Assembly: GCF_001411495.1 (NCBI RefSeq)
Contig: NZ_CP012981.1
Location: forward strand, 3,286,001-3,350,000
Reading direction: 5' to 3'
Source: Burkholderia cepacia ATCC 25416
GTDB taxonomy: Bacteria; Pseudomonadota; Gammaproteobacteria; Burkholderiales; Burkholderiaceae
DNA length: 64,000 nt
A model generated the notes under the pieces. It was not told where the DNA came from. It saw nothing but the letters and a program-made list of their open reading frames with translations, and made no database searches. Within the stretch, counting starts at the first letter, position 1. Each line of letters starts with the position of its first letter. Shown piece after piece: positions 9,716 to 20,982 of the stretch. The position numbers and the translations under genes were made by a program.

Positions 9716-10202
9716 GCGCGTCCCCCTCATCCTTGTTCAGCGTCAGACGCATCACGATCGCGTCTTCCCGGCTGTGATGCTTCGCCGGGTAGTAATTCTT
9801 GCGCCGGCCGATCGTCACGAAGCCGAAGCGCTCGTACAGATGGATCGCGCGCGGATTGGACGGCCGCACCTCGAGCAGCACGCCGTCGAGCCGCTCCGCG
9901 CGCGAAATGCGCACGGCCTCGCGCAGCAGCGCAAGGCCGGCACCCGCGCGCTGCGCGGCCGGCGCGACGCACAGATTAAGCAGGTGCATCTCGTCGACCA
10001 CGGGCATCAGCACGCAATAGCCGACGAGCGAACCCGTCACGTGCCGCAGGCACACGCCCAGGTAGCCGTTGCGCAACGAATCCTCGAAGTTGCCGCGGCT
10101 CCACGGGAACTCGTACGCGACGTGCTCGATCGCGACGACCTCGTCGAGATCGGCATCCGTCATCGGCGCCAGGTAGCGGTCGCTCAGCAGTACGCCCGTC
10201 AT
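9702..10202 (-). CDS. rimI: Ribosomal protein bS18-alanine N-acetyltransferase
   Basis: A 166-residue GNAT acetyltransferase of the RimI type, which acetylates the N-terminal alanine of ribosomal protein S18. The acetyl-CoA motif A is [17 protein letters not shown], and the RimI signature [20 protein letters not shown] with RRKNYYP follows. Its start overlaps the tsaB stop (ATGA). The tsaB-rimI pairing is common in proteobacteria and supports the name. Confidence 0.93.
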   Translation of the reverse strand: MTGVLLSDRYLAPMTDADLDEVVAIEHVAYEFPWSRGNFEDSLRNGYLGVCLRHVTGSLVGYCVLMPVVDEMHLLNLCVAPAAQRAGAGLALLREAVRISRAERLDGVLLEVRPSNPRAIHLYERFGFVTIGRRKNYYPAKHHSREDAIVMRLTLNKDEGDAHGMG

Positions 10203-10957
10203 CCCTTCGCTCCGCCTGCCTGAGCGGCGCGTGCCGCGACGCGCTCGGCGGTCGTCTGTGCCACCTTGTCGCGCACGTACTCCGGTGCGGCCTGGTCGGC
10301 CGGCACCGTACGGCCGGCGCGGAACGCGCGCAGCGCGGCATGGGCGACCGCCAGCGCGTGCGGCATCGCGTCGCCGTCGATCACGGCCGCGTGCGCCGCG
10401 GCCGGCAACTGCGCGCCGAACGCGGCAGCCGCGTTACCCGCGAGCGTGAACGGCGTGTCGGGCACGCCGACCGCACCCGGTACATCGAGCGAAGCCGGAT
10501 GCAGCGTGAGCCAGTCGCCGGCGCTTTCGTCCCACGCGAAGTCCGCCCAGTAGGCTTCGTCCATCCGCGCATCCAGCGCGGCGAGGACGCGGGTCGTACC
10601 GGGGGCGCGCAGCCGCGCGTGCTCGGCGCACGCGAGCAGCGTGCCGATCGGCACGACCGGCAGCCCGCGCCCGAACGCGAGCCCCTGGGTAATGCCCGTC
10701 GCGGTGCGCAGGCCCGTGAACGAGCCGGGGCCCGCGCCGAACGCGATCGCGTCGCAATCGGCGAGCGTCAGCCCCGATTCGGCGAAGAGCGCCTGGATTG
10801 CCGGCAGCACGCGCGTGCTCGACACGGCGCCCGTCAGCTCGTGGCGGACCCAGGTTTGCGGGATGGAAACGGCGTCATCGGCGTGGGCCGAGCGCAGCAG
10901 CGCGACCGAGCAGTATTCGGTCGACGTATCGATGGCGAGGAGCACTGTTTGCGTCAT
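10199..10957 (-). CDS. tsaB: tRNA threonylcarbamoyladenosine biosynthesis protein TsaB
   Basis: A 252-residue ASKHA-fold protein. TsaB pairs with TsaD and TsaE to make t6A at position 37 of ANN-decoding tRNAs. The N-terminus [20 protein letters not shown] and the motif [25 protein letters not shown] are diagnostic. Another ATG nine bases upstream is possible; neither has a clear ribosome site. It is the first gene of an operon of four overlapping genes (tsaB, rimI, udg, DUF1853). Confidence 0.92.
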   Translation of the reverse strand: MTQTVLLAIDTSTEYCSVALLRSAHADDAVSIPQTWVRHELTGAVSSTRVLPAIQALFAESGLTLADCDAIAFGAGPGSFTGLRTATGITQGLAFGRGLPVVPIGTLLACAEHARLRAPGTTRVLAALDARMDEAYWADFAWDESAGDWLTLHPASLDVPGAVGVPDTPFTLAGNAAAAFGAQLPAAAHAAVIDGDAMPHALAVAHAALRAFRAGRTVPADQAAPEYVRDKVAQTTAERVAARAAQAGGAKG

Positions 10958-11113
10958 GGGCGACATTGTAATGCGGCACCCCGCTCCCACGGGCGATCGG
11001 GCCCGATCCGTGCGCACGCGCACGCCCGGCGGCGGTTTGGAAGGATCGCTCGACCCCGCGCGGCGGTCCGCTTGTTAAGATCGCCCGACCTGAAACCCTT
11101 ACGGAGACACCCG

Positions 11114-11383
11114 ATGAGCGAACTCACCGCCCAATTCGACCAGGCCCAGATCGACGTCAAGCAACTGACGGAACGGCCGGGCAACCTGACCCTGCTGCGC
11201 CTGTACGCGCTCTTCAAGCAGGCGACCGACGGCGACGCCCATGGCGACAAGCCGGGCTTCACCGACATCGTCGGCAAGTACAAGTACGACGCATGGGATG
11301 CGCTGAAAGGCACGTCGCAGGATGCGGCAAAGCAGCAGTACATCGAACTCGTCGAATCGCTGAAGAACGGCACGGCATCCTGA
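11114..11383 (+). CDS. Acyl-CoA-binding protein
   Basis: An 89-residue four-helix ACBP that binds medium- and long-chain acyl-CoA esters in the cytosol. The family core LLRLYALFKQATDGD, KPGFTDIVGKYKYDAWDALKG and AKQQYIELVESL is complete, including the Tyr and Lys residues that contact CoA. ACBPs are typical of eukaryotes and found in a limited set of bacteria, including Burkholderia. ACGGAGA provides the ribosome site. It stands alone, divergent from tsaB. Confidence 0.9.
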   Translation: MSELTAQFDQAQIDVKQLTERPGNLTLLRLYALFKQATDGDAHGDKPGFTDIVGKYKYDAWDALKGTSQDAAKQQYIELVESLKNGTAS

Positions 11384-11753
11384 CCGAATAGCCTTCGGCC
11401 GCCCCCGGTCGCAATAGGCAATCAAATCAGTGGCGCAGCGCAGCAAATCTCTTTATAATGCTGGCTGCGTCATCTCCGCGCTCGGCTCGCAAGCCGTTCC
11501 GGCCCGACGCCTCGTAGCGTTAAGCTCCAATCCGGTTTAGAACCTGTCCCCTCCTGCTTCGACCTTCGCGGTCGTCACTTATCAGGCTGGCGGCCCCGCT
11601 CCTGAAGCGCGCCGCACCCAAAACAGCTTCTAATGCCTCATCCGCCGACGGTTCGGCGGATTGCACCCGTTTCCCGATTTGCTCGCTGAATCCGACGACT
11701 TGGGTATGCGCGATTGGCGCCGACGTTTCACCCACTGTGTTTCAAGGATTGTT
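11384..11753. other. Leader region of the DEAD-box helicase gene
   Basis: 370 bases without a credible gene. They contain a probable promoter (11431-11459) and then roughly 290 bases of untranslated leader before the helicase ATG. Long leaders are known for cold-inducible helicase mRNAs; whether this one is a thermosensor or autoregulatory cannot be told by eye. Confidence 0.5.
11431..11459 (+). promoter_or_regulatory. Probable sigma-70 promoter of the DEAD-box gene
   Basis: A perfect TATAAT at 11454-11459 with a weak TGGCGC -35 (3 of 6 consensus bases) 17 bases upstream. It is the only strong -10 in the interval and points toward the helicase. Confidence 0.5.
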
Positions 11754-13295
11754 ATGACTTCGAGCATCAACTCCAGCCCGCTCAACGCGATCGCCGACCA
11801 GGCGCTCGGTCTCGACGACGCCGCCGCACCGGCCGCGGTCGAACCGGCGTCGGACGAGCCGAGCTTCGCGTCGCTCGGGTTGTCGCCGGAGATCGTCTCC
11901 GCGCTGCAGGCCGCCGGCTATGTGAAGCCGACGCCGGTCCAGCAGCGCGCGATTCCGGCCGGCATCGCCGGCCGTGACCTGCTGGTCTCGAGCCCGACCG
12001 GTTCGGGCAAGACCGCTGCATTCATGCTGCCCGCGATCGAACGTTTCGCGCAGCTCCAGAAGGCACAGGCGCAGCAACCGCGCGCGCCGCGTGAACCGAA
12101 CCAGGGCGACCGCCGTGCGCGCCGCCCGCAACCCGTCGCGCGCCCGGGCCTGCTCGTGCTGACGCCGACCCGCGAACTCGCGATGCAGGTCACCACCGCC
12201 GCGTCGACCTACGGCAAGCACCTGAAGCGCCTGCGCACGGTCAGCATCCTCGGCGGCGTCGCCTACGGCCAGCAGCTGATGCTGCTCGCGAAGAACCCCG
12301 AAATCCTGGTCGCCACGCCGGGCCGTCTGCTCGATCACCTCGAACGCGGCCGTATCGACCTGTCCGAGCTGAAGATGCTCGTGCTCGACGAAGCCGACCG
12401 CATGCTCGACATGGGCTTCATCGACGACATCGAAACGATCGTCGCCGCGACGCCCGCGACGCGCCAGACGATGCTGTTCTCGGCCACGCTCGACGGCAAG
12501 ATCGGTTCGCTGACGAGCCGCCTGCTGAAGGATCCCGAGCGCATCGAGATCCAGCAGCGCCTCGAGTCGCGCGCGAACATCGCGCAGACCGTGCACTACG
12601 TGGACGACCGCGATCACAAGGATCGCCTGCTCGATCACCTGCTGCGCGACGACGCGCTCGACCAGGCGATCATCTTCACGGCGACGAAGATCGACGCCGA
12701 CCAGCTCGCCGGCCGTCTCGCCGACGCAGGCTTCGAATCGGCCGCGCTGCACGGCGACCTGCCGCAGGGCGCGCGTAACCGCACGATCCGTGCGCTGCGC
12801 GAGCGCCGTGTGCGCGTGCTGGTCGCGACCGACGTCGCGGCGCGCGGCATCGACATCCCGGGCATCACGCACGTGTTCAACTACGACCTGCCGAAGTTCG
12901 CGGAAGACTACGTGCACCGTATCGGCCGTACGGGCCGTGCGGGCCGTTCGGGCACCGCGGTGAGCCTCGTGCACCACGCCGAACAGGGCGCGCTCAAGCG
13001 CATCGAACGCTTCGTGCGCTCGCCGCTGCCGGTCAACGTGATCGAAGGTTTCGAGCCGCGCAAGGCACCCCCGCGCAACGGCGGCACCGGCGGCCGCGGC
13101 CGTCCGGGCGGCGGTAACGGCGGCGGTCGACACTTCGGCGGCAAGCCGGGCGGCGGTCATGGCGGCAACGGCCGCAGCTACGGCGGCGGCAATGGCGGCG
13201 GCTGGAGCGGCAAGCCGGGCGGCAGCCGTGACGGCGGCCCGCGCCGCGACGGTCAACGCAGCGGCGGCCCGCGTCGCAGCAACTCCGCGTCGTAA
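11754..13295 (+). CDS. DEAD-box RNA helicase, RhlE-like, with glycine-rich tail
   Basis: A 513-residue ATP-dependent RNA helicase. Motifs in order: Q motif with GYVKPTPVQQRAIP, motif I SSPTGSGKTAAF, Ia PTRELAMQV, Ib TPGRLLDHL, II VLDEADRMLDMGF, III FSATLDG, and in the second domain IFTATKIDADQLA, VATDVAARGIDIPGI and HRIGRTGRAGRSG. About 75 C-terminal residues are a Gly/Arg/Asn-rich disordered tail of RGG/GGG type that probably binds RNA. RhlE-class helicases act in ribosome assembly, RNA decay and cold growth. The ATG at 11754 follows AAGGA; an upstream in-frame start at 11661 would add an unrelated segment. Confidence 0.9.
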   Translation: MTSSINSSPLNAIADQALGLDDAAAPAAVEPASDEPSFASLGLSPEIVSALQAAGYVKPTPVQQRAIPAGIAGRDLLVSSPTGSGKTAAFMLPAIERFAQLQKAQAQQPRAPREPNQGDRRARRPQPVARPGLLVLTPTRELAMQVTTAASTYGKHLKRLRTVSILGGVAYGQQLMLLAKNPEILVATPGRLLDHLERGRIDLSELKMLVLDEADRMLDMGFIDDIETIVAATPATRQTMLFSATLDGKIGSLTSRLLKDPERIEIQQRLESRANIAQTVHYVDDRDHKDRLLDHLLRDDALDQAIIFTATKIDADQLAGRLADAGFESAALHGDLPQGARNRTIRALRERRVRVLVATDVAARGIDIPGITHVFNYDLPKFAEDYVHRIGRTGRAGRSGTAVSLVHHAEQGALKRIERFVRSPLPVNVIEGFEPRKAPPRNGGTGGRGRPGGGNGGGRHFGGKPGGGHGGNGRSYGGGNGGGWSGKPGGSRDGGPRRDGQRSGGPRRSNSAS

Positions 13296-13347
13296 GCACG
13301 CACGGGCGGCCACCGGCCGCCCCACGGATGGCACTGCCCATTCAGCC

Positions 13348-13375
13348 AACCGGCGTATCTGCGCCGGTTTTTTTT
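13348..13375 (+). terminator. Rho-independent terminator after the DEAD-box gene
   Basis: Perfect 8-bp stem AACCGGCG/CGCCGGTT with a 6-base loop, followed directly by a T tract, 53 bases after the helicase stop. Confidence 0.9.
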
Positions 13376-13688
13376 CGCCCCGCCCCACATTTCACGATGC
13401 GGAAAATTTTTTTGTGTCGTAAAAAATCATGTTGCGTGGCACAACCCGAGTGATTGCGGGATGGGAAAAGGCGTTTCTTATCTCGAAATTACAACTTCAA
13501 GCCACTGATTCAAAACAACTAAAAATTTGACTGCCGCCCCACAAAGCCCCCTGTCCCGCCTCGGTCGATTTGCCTAGACTCTTATACAAGACCTCACGAA
13601 CCGGAACGCAACGCTCCCGGCTTCGAGAACAGCCTCACCACCGTCAGATTCAACCCATCAGGCATCGCACCGCATCAAGGAGCTCATC
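13376..13688. other. Upstream region of aceA
   Basis: 313 bases, more AT-rich than average, with no gene. It should hold the aceA promoter; TATACA at 13583-13588 is a possible -10 but has no good -35. I see no obvious operator palindrome. Confidence 0.5.
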
Positions 13689-14996
<1,308 letters not shown>

Positions 14997-15141
14997 CACG
15001 CGCCAGGCGTGTCATGCCGATGCCCGCCCCGTCTCGCGACGGTGCGGTATCGGCCACCGAACAAGAATCAGGGAGGAGACGGCAGGCGCGCGATACCGAT
15101 CGCGCGACCGGCCGCGCGGCCTGCATGCCGCCAGCAACGAC

Positions 15142-15172
15142 GCGCGCCGGCTTCGTCCGGCGCGCCCTTTTT
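15142..15172 (+). terminator. Terminator between aceA and the stress-protein gene
   Basis: A 9-bp perfect stem GCGCGCCGG/CCGGCGCGC, loop CTTCGT, then CCTTTTT. It terminates aceA; the converging stress-protein gene ends 14 bases further on. Confidence 0.9.
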
Positions 15173-15185
15173 CCAGGGCACCGCC

Positions 15186-15620
15186 CTACCGATAGACGAT
15201 CACCGGAATTTTCGTATGGGTCAGCACGCGCTGCGTCTCGCTGCCGATCAGCAAGCTGCCGAGCCCGCGGCGTCCGTGGGACGCCATGAAGATCACGTCG
15301 CAACCGCCGCGTTCTGCCGCCTCGATGATGCCGAGATACGGCGACGGATGGACGCTCGTCCAGGTGTCGCAGTCGACGCCGGCCGCCTTCGCGGCCGATT
15401 CGACCTCGTCGAGATGCGTGCGCGCCTCGCGCTCGCTGCGCGCCCGGAAATCGGCGGGCGGCTCGATGATCACTTCGGAAAACGGCGAGTACGGATACTG
15501 CGGCAGGCACGCGTACGCCGTGACGCGCGCACCGACCGCCCGGGCCAGGTCGATCGCGCCGTCGATCGCCTTCTGCGACAGTTCGGAACCGTCGGTTGGA
15601 ACGAGGATGTGCCGGAACAT
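15186..15620 (-). CDS. Universal stress protein (UspA family)
   Basis: A 144-residue Usp-fold protein. It begins MFRHILVPTDGSELSQKAI and ends in the ATP-binding motif ASHGRRGLGSLLIGSETQRVL (G-2x-G-9x-G-S/T). The motif suggests it binds ATP, as in the UspFG/MJ0577 group. AAGGAGGG precedes the ATG at 15620. Its position beside the glyoxylate genes is typical for Burkholderia, but a functional link is not shown. Confidence 0.9.
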   Translation of the reverse strand: MFRHILVPTDGSELSQKAIDGAIDLARAVGARVTAYACLPQYPYSPFSEVIIEPPADFRARSEREARTHLDEVESAAKAAGVDCDTWTSVHPSPYLGIIEAAERGGCDVIFMASHGRRGLGSLLIGSETQRVLTHTKIPVIVYR

Positions 15621-15791
15621 CGCGCCCTCCTTCGTCAAGTACACGCCGCAAGCCGCGATCCCATCCGGGGCGGCCGTGGCGCGTCGGACATGCCTCCTAC
15701 GAGTGTAGTGCGCGAAACCGTCCAACCGGCCCCGGCAGCGGGTTCGCCCTCATATCGGAAACACGCGGGCGAACGCGACCGGCTCCCGCTG

Positions 15792-16697
15792 CTACTCGCC
15801 CCAATATCCGGGCCGCTCGTAAGTGTGCTTCAAGTAGTCGAGAAACAGCCGCACACGCAGCGGCAGGTGCCGGCGTTGCGGGAACACCGCGTGGATGCCG
15901 ATCGGCGGGGCGGCAAATGCGTCGAGCACGCTGACCAGCCGGCCGGCCGCGATGTCCTCGCCGACCTCCCACCACGAGCGCCACGCCAGGCCATGTCCGG
16001 CGAGGCACCACTCGTGCAGCACCGCGCCGTCCGAGCACTCCATCGTGCCGTTCACGCGGATCGACACGACCTTGCCGTCCTCCTGGAACGCCCAGCCGCG
16101 CTGCTGGTTCGCGTTTGCCGCGAGCGCGAGGCAGTTGTGCCGCGCCAGTTCCGCGAGCGTCGCGGGCGTGCCGCGCCGTACGAGATACGCGGGAGCCGCG
16201 ACGCACACGCGGCGGTTCTCGCCGAGCTTCAGCGACACGAGCGACGAGTCGGGCAGCTCGCCGAGCCGCACCGCGCAATCGAACCCCTCGTTGACGAGGT
16301 CGACCATGCGGTCGGACAGGTCGAGCGTGACGGATACGTCGGGATGCCCGACGCTGAATTCGGGCACGAGCGGCGCGACGTGCCGCCGGCCGAAGCCGGC
16401 CGGCGCGGAAATACGCAGGTGGCCGCTCGCCTTGACGCCGCCGGCGGACACGCTCGCCTCGGCGTTCTGCATGTCGTTGATGATCCGCTGGCAATCCTCG
16501 AGAAACGCCGAGCCCTCGAACGTCAGCGTGAGCTTGCGCGTCGTGCGCACCAGCAGCTTGACGCCGAGCCGCTCCTCGAGCGCGTCGAGGCGTCGGCCGA
16601 TGATCGCCGGGGCGACGCCTTCCGCATGCGCGGCCGCCGACAGGCTGCCCTTCGCCGCGACCGCAGCGAACGTTTCGATCTGCTTGAACCGGTCCAT
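15792..16697 (-). CDS. LysR-family transcriptional regulator
   Basis: A 301-residue LysR regulator. The N-terminal winged helix-turn-helix has FAAVAAKGSLSAAAHAEGVAPAIIGRRLDALEERLG (about 11-45), followed by a periplasmic-binding-protein-like effector domain. The usual second helix is slightly unusual (APAIIGR rather than SPSAVSR). It is divergent from the haloacid dehalogenase gene across 154 bases, the classic arrangement for a LysR target, so that gene is its likely first target. The effector is unknown. Confidence 0.88.
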   Translation of the reverse strand: MDRFKQIETFAAVAAKGSLSAAAHAEGVAPAIIGRRLDALEERLGVKLLVRTTRKLTLTFEGSAFLEDCQRIINDMQNAEASVSAGGVKASGHLRISAPAGFGRRHVAPLVPEFSVGHPDVSVTLDLSDRMVDLVNEGFDCAVRLGELPDSSLVSLKLGENRRVCVAAPAYLVRRGTPATLAELARHNCLALAANANQQRGWAFQEDGKVVSIRVNGTMECSDGAVLHEWCLAGHGLAWRSWWEVGEDIAAGRLVSVLDAFAAPPIGIHAVFPQRRHLPLRVRLFLDYLKHTYERPGYWGE

Positions 16698-16851
16698 GAC
16701 TCGCCGGGGCGGTGCCGCCGCCCTTCAAATAGCTTAAACGGCTCAAGATTAGGTATATGAAAGTAAAAGATCAAGTGATGAATAGCGTCTTTTTTAGCGC
16801 ATACGATCACGAATAGAATTTACCTGACCTCTGAAACCGGAGCGCAAGGCT

Positions 16852-17613
16852 ATGTCGGCCACAACGACACTCTCCTCTCCCGACGCAATCCTCTTCGACG
16901 CATTCGGCACGTTGTTCGACGTGCGTGCGGTGCTGGCCGCGGCGGAGCAGATGTTTCCGGGTCACGGGGAACGGTTGTCGCAGCTGTGGCGACGCAAGCA
17001 AATCGAATACTCGCAGCTGCGCACGCTCGCGGATCCGGCCGGCGCCCGCTACCGCCCGTTCCGGGACATCACGCTCGATGCGCTGCGGTTCGCCGCGCGC
17101 CGGCTCGGGCTCGCGCTGAACAGCGCGGCCGAGAAGCGACTGATGGACGAATACGCGTGCCTGTCCACCTATCCCGATACGGTGCCCGCGCTGCGCAAGC
17201 TGCGCGCGCTCGACCCGCGCCCGCCGCTCGCGATCCTGTCGAACGGCACGCCGCAGATGCTCGACATCGCGATCAAGAGCGCCGGCATGTCCGGGCTGTT
17301 CGATCGCGTGCTGTCGGCCGACACCGTGCGCGCATACAAGCCGAGTCCGGCGGCCTATGCGCTCGGCACCGCCGCGTTCGGACCGAACCGGCGCGGCATC
17401 GTGTTCGTGTCGTCGAACGCGTGGGACGTCGCCGGCGCCGTCTGGTTCGGCTACACCACGTTCTGGCTCAACCGCACGGGCGCGCCCGCCGAGGAACTCG
17501 GCGCGCCGCCGGACGGTACGGGCACCGGCATGGCCGACCTGCTCGCATTCCTCGCCACCCCGGCTCCGTCCGGCAGACCCGCAAACCGCACGCGCCCCGG
17601 CCCGGGTGCATGA
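16852..17613 (+). CDS. Haloacid dehalogenase, type II (HAD superfamily)
   Basis: A 253-residue HAD hydrolase of the L-2-haloacid dehalogenase subfamily. Motif I ILFDAFGTLFDV holds the nucleophilic aspartate (DAFGT, with no second Asp, as in dehalogenases rather than phosphatases). Motif II is LSNGTPQ, the lysine is in RAYKPS, and motif III is SSNAWDVAGA. It would release halide from short 2-haloacids; the natural substrate may differ. The C-terminal ~20 residues are Pro/Arg-rich and probably disordered. It lies 65 bases upstream of aceB on the same strand, which would let 2-carbon products feed the glyoxylate shunt. Confidence 0.88.
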   Translation: MSATTTLSSPDAILFDAFGTLFDVRAVLAAAEQMFPGHGERLSQLWRRKQIEYSQLRTLADPAGARYRPFRDITLDALRFAARRLGLALNSAAEKRLMDEYACLSTYPDTVPALRKLRALDPRPPLAILSNGTPQMLDIAIKSAGMSGLFDRVLSADTVRAYKPSPAAYALGTAAFGPNRRGIVFVSSNAWDVAGAVWFGYTTFWLNRTGAPAEELGAPPDGTGTGMADLLAFLATPAPSGRPANRTRPGPGA

Positions 17614-17678
17614 CGTTTGCAGCTGCCGCCTTCCCCCTTTACCGAAACCGCAACTGACCGACCAAGGAGATGAGACTC

Positions 17679-19271
17679 ATGAGCACCCCGATCACGCTGC
17701 CGCAAGGCATGGCGATCACCGGCGAAATCAAGCCGGGTTACGAAGCAATCCTGACGCCCGAAGCACTCGCACTCGTCGCGGCGCTGCACCGCACGTTCGA
17801 ACCGCGCCGCCAGGCGCTGCTGCAGGCGCGCGTCGAGCGCACGAAACGCCTGGACGCGGGCGAGCGCCCCGACTTCCTGGCCGAGACGAAGGCGATCCGC
17901 GAAGGCGACTGGAAGGTCGCGCCGCTGCCGGCCGACCTGCAATGCCGCCGCGTCGAGATCACGGGCCCCGTCGAGCGCAAGATGATCATCAACGCGCTGA
18001 ACTCGGGCGCCGATTCGTACATGACGGACTTCGAGGATTCGAACGCACCGAGCTGGACGAACCAGATCGACGGCCAGATCAACCTGAAGGACGCGGTGCG
18101 CCGGACGATCTCGCTCGAGCAGAACGGCAAGTCCTACCAGTTGAACGACAAGGTCGCGACGCTGATCGTGCGTCCGCGCGGCTGGCACCTCGACGAGAAG
18201 CACGTGACGGTCGACGGCCAGCGCGTGTCCGGCGGCATCTTCGATTTCGCGCTGTTCCTGTTCCACAACGCGAAGGAACTGCTTGCGCGTGGCTCGGGCC
18301 CGTACTTCTACCTGCCGAAGATGGAAAGCCATCTCGAGGCACGGCTGTGGAACGACATCTTCGTCGCGGCGCAGGAAGCCGTCGGCGTGCCGCGCGGCAC
18401 GATCCGCGCGACCGTGCTGATCGAGACGATCCTCGCCGCGTTCGAGATGGACGAGATCCTGTACGAACTGCGCGAACACAGCTCGGGCCTGAACGCGGGC
18501 CGCTGGGACTACATCTTCTCGGCGATCAAGAAGTTCAAGAACGACCGCGACTTCTGCCTGGCCGAGCGTTCGAAGATCACGATGACAGTGCCGTTCATGC
18601 GCGCGTACGCGCTGCTGCTGCTGAAGACCTGCCACAAGCGCAACGCGCCGGCGATCGGCGGGATGAGCGCGCTGATCCCGATCAAGAACGATCCGGAAGC
18701 GAACGACAAGGCCATGGGCGGCGTGCGTTCGGACAAGCAGCGCGACGCGACCGACGGCTACGACGGCGGCTGGGTCGCGCACCCGGGCCTCGTGCCGATC
18801 GCGATGGAAGAGTTCGTCAAGGTGCTCGGCGACAAGCCGAACCAGATCGCGAAGCAGCGCGACGACGTGCAGGTCGAAGGCAGGAACCTGCTCGACTTCC
18901 AGCCCGAAGCGCCGATCACCGAAGCCGGCCTGCGCAACAACATCAACGTCGGCATCCATTACCTCGGCGCCTGGCTCGACGGCAACGGCTGCGTACCGAT
19001 CCACAACCTGATGGAAGATGCGGCCACGGCCGAGATTTCCCGTTCGCAGGTGTGGCAATGGATCCGCTCGCCGAAGGGCGTGCTCGACGACGGCCGCAAG
19101 GTCACGGCCGAACTCGTGCGGGAATTCTCGAAGGCCGAGCTCGACAACGTGAAGCGTTCGGTCGGCGGCAACACGCAGCCGTACGAGCGCGCCGCCGCGA
19201 TCTTCGAGCAGATGTCGACGTCGGAAGGCTTCACCGAATTCCTGACGCTGCCGCTGTACGAGGAAATCTGA
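17679..19271 (+). CDS. aceB: Malate synthase A
   Basis: A 530-residue malate synthase A, condensing glyoxylate and acetyl-CoA to malate, the second glyoxylate-shunt step. Visible features include [24 protein letters not shown], the [14 protein letters not shown] and [20 protein letters not shown] barrel segments, and GGMSALIP. I place the start at 17679: the AAGGAG at 17664-17669 is correctly spaced for it but touches the in-frame ATG at 17670. Together with aceA it completes the shunt. Confidence 0.96.
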   Translation: MSTPITLPQGMAITGEIKPGYEAILTPEALALVAALHRTFEPRRQALLQARVERTKRLDAGERPDFLAETKAIREGDWKVAPLPADLQCRRVEITGPVERKMIINALNSGADSYMTDFEDSNAPSWTNQIDGQINLKDAVRRTISLEQNGKSYQLNDKVATLIVRPRGWHLDEKHVTVDGQRVSGGIFDFALFLFHNAKELLARGSGPYFYLPKMESHLEARLWNDIFVAAQEAVGVPRGTIRATVLIETILAAFEMDEILYELREHSSGLNAGRWDYIFSAIKKFKNDRDFCLAERSKITMTVPFMRAYALLLLKTCHKRNAPAIGGMSALIPIKNDPEANDKAMGGVRSDKQRDATDGYDGGWVAHPGLVPIAMEEFVKVLGDKPNQIAKQRDDVQVEGRNLLDFQPEAPITEAGLRNNINVGIHYLGAWLDGNGCVPIHNLMEDAATAEISRSQVWQWIRSPKGVLDDGRKVTAELVREFSKAELDNVKRSVGGNTQPYERAAAIFEQMSTSEGFTEFLTLPLYEEI

Positions 19272-19341
19272 CGAAGCCGCCCGTCCCGATCGGGGCCGCC
19301 CCTGCGTCGGCGCCGGTCGCACGCGAATGACGGCACAAACG

Positions 19342-19365
19342 AAAGCGCCCCTCGGGGCGCTTTTT
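19342..19365 (+). terminator. Terminator after aceB
   Basis: Perfect 10-bp inverted repeat AAAGCGCCCC/GGGGCGCTTT closed by a very tight loop and followed by T residues, 70 bases after the aceB stop. Confidence 0.88.
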
Positions 19366-19398
19366 CCTTTGCGGCTGAAGCGGCTGCCGCGCGACCGG

Positions 19399-19812
19399 TC
19401 AGACGGCTTCCCGCTCGCGCCGGTGCTGAACCCAGTCGCCCGACGCAATGCGCGGACGCCCGGCGGCCGCGTGCGCGGCGACCGGATAGTAAAGGCACGC
19501 GTACTGCCGGCCGCCGAGTTCGACGGTCACGTCTTCCGGCTTGAACAGCGTGTCGACACCCGGATAGACGCGCTCGATCTCGTCGAGCACGGGAACGAGC
19601 CGGTCGTCGACTTCGTAGACGTCGCCCCAGACCAGCGACTTGCCGGCCGACCCGGGAACCATCCCCGGATAAGTGCCGAAATCGTACAGTTCTCCCGGCA
19701 GCGCGGCGGCGCCGAGCAGCGTCGGCGCGGCAATTCCGTGCCTGGCGGCTGCGTGGCCGATGTCGTTGGCCTCCCCGTTTCTCAAGGTGCCGTAGACGAA
19801 TACGTAACGCAT
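19399..19812 (-). CDS. Gamma-glutamylcyclotransferase family protein (GGCT-like, AIG2/YtfP fold)
   Basis: A 137-residue protein with the GGCT-like fold: the N-terminal phosphate-binding YVFVYGTLRNGEAN motif, then GELYDFGTYPGMVPG, VWGDVYEVDD and the acidic residue in LDEIERVYPGVD, which serves as general acid/base in the family. Such enzymes release 5-oxoproline from gamma-glutamyl amines or peptides; the substrate is unknown. GAGGAG precedes the ATG at 19812. Confidence 0.88.
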   Translation of the reverse strand: MRYVFVYGTLRNGEANDIGHAAARHGIAAPTLLGAAALPGELYDFGTYPGMVPGSAGKSLVWGDVYEVDDRLVPVLDEIERVYPGVDTLFKPEDVTVELGGRQYACLYYPVAAHAAAGRPRIASGDWVQHRREREAV

Positions 19813-20080
19813 CGTGGTTCTCCTCTTTGATTCGTGTGTTGCCGTGTTCATGCGCGATCCGTGCGCAATTCTTGCGCAATCCCCCGCGCATCGATAGACC
19901 ACGATACCGGCCCGATGGTTCGGGCCCGCAAGCGCGTCTGGTTCCGGGCGGCCCTGAAATCTCCGGCGCTCCCACACAAAGTTCATTTGAGCGCGGCATG
20001 ATCGCCCGACAAACCGTCACATGCGCTTTCGCGGCGCCTTCTACAATAACGGCATCGCCGCAGCGTTGCCCGAATCGTCC

Positions 20081-20956
20081 ATGAATCCGCCCGCCCAAGC
20101 CGACGTACCGAACCTGTACGTCATCGACATTCCGCCCGAATTCGCGCCGACCGCCGTCCATCCGATGCGTGTGCGCGCACGGCAGCTCGACGCCGGACGC
20201 CGCATCCCGCTGCATACGCATGCATGGGCACAGCTCGCGTACGCATCGCGCGGCGTGCTGCGCGTCGCGACGACCGGCACGACATGGATGGTGCCGCCGT
20301 CCCGTGCGATCTGGGTACCGCCGCACGTGACGCACGAAGTCGTGATCGTCGAAGAGGCGTTCTTGCGCACGCTGTACATCGACGAGTCGATCGTGCCGGA
20401 AGGGCTTGACGCGTGCCGCGTCGTCGAAGTGACGGGGCTCCTGCGCGAACTGATCGTCGCGCTCGACGCGCGCGACCTGAGCACCGCGCGCGAGCGCCTG
20501 CTGTGCGGGCTCGTGCTCGACGAGTTGAGTCGCGCCGAACCGCTGCCGCTCGCGGTGCCGATGCCCGACGAAAAACGGCTGCGCATGCTGTGCGAATCGG
20601 TACTCGCGCATCCGGCGCATGCGGAGTCGCTCGAGCACTGGGCAAGCGAGGTCGGCGCGAGCACGCGCACGATTTCGCGGCTATTCAAGCAGGAACTGGG
20701 CGTGAGTTTTTCGCAGTGGCGTCAGCAGGCACTGCTGGCACGGGCCATTCCGCTGCTGAACCAGGGGCGCCCGCTGTCGCATATCGCGCGCGAGCTCGGC
20801 TACCAGAGCCAGAGCGCCTTTTCGGCGATGTTCCGGCGTGCATTCGGCGAAAGCCCCCGCGCATTCATGCTGCGCGGCTACGAACACCGCGGCCCGGAAG
20901 GCAGCCTCGCGGACGACGAAACCCCGGACGACGACGCCATCGGCACTGTCCGCTGA
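20081..20956 (+). CDS. AraC-family transcriptional regulator with N-terminal cupin
   Basis: A 291-residue regulator. Residues ~20-100 are a cupin-type sensor (HTHAWAQLAYASRGVLRV, PPSRAIWVPPHVTHEV). The C-terminal ~100 residues carry two helix-turn-helix motifs: LEHWASEVGASTRTISRLFKQELG and SHIARELGYQSQSAFSAMFRRAFGESP. This architecture resembles the NimR/YeaM group controlling efflux genes, but no transporter lies nearby. The start at 20081 is preferred; an in-frame ATG at 20021 would add 20 unrelated residues. Confidence 0.85.
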   Translation: MNPPAQADVPNLYVIDIPPEFAPTAVHPMRVRARQLDAGRRIPLHTHAWAQLAYASRGVLRVATTGTTWMVPPSRAIWVPPHVTHEVVIVEEAFLRTLYIDESIVPEGLDACRVVEVTGLLRELIVALDARDLSTARERLLCGLVLDELSRAEPLPLAVPMPDEKRLRMLCESVLAHPAHAESLEHWASEVGASTRTISRLFKQELGVSFSQWRQQALLARAIPLLNQGRPLSHIARELGYQSQSAFSAMFRRAFGESPRAFMLRGYEHRGPEGSLADDETPDDDAIGTVR

Positions 20957-20982
20957 ACGCGTCATTCGGAGTCGTCAGCGCG

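Noticed and set aside
13084..13294. Short repeats in the DEAD-box gene as a possible repeat array
   Set aside because: They are in-frame GGC-rich codons encoding the glycine-rich tail, not a CRISPR or tandem DNA element.
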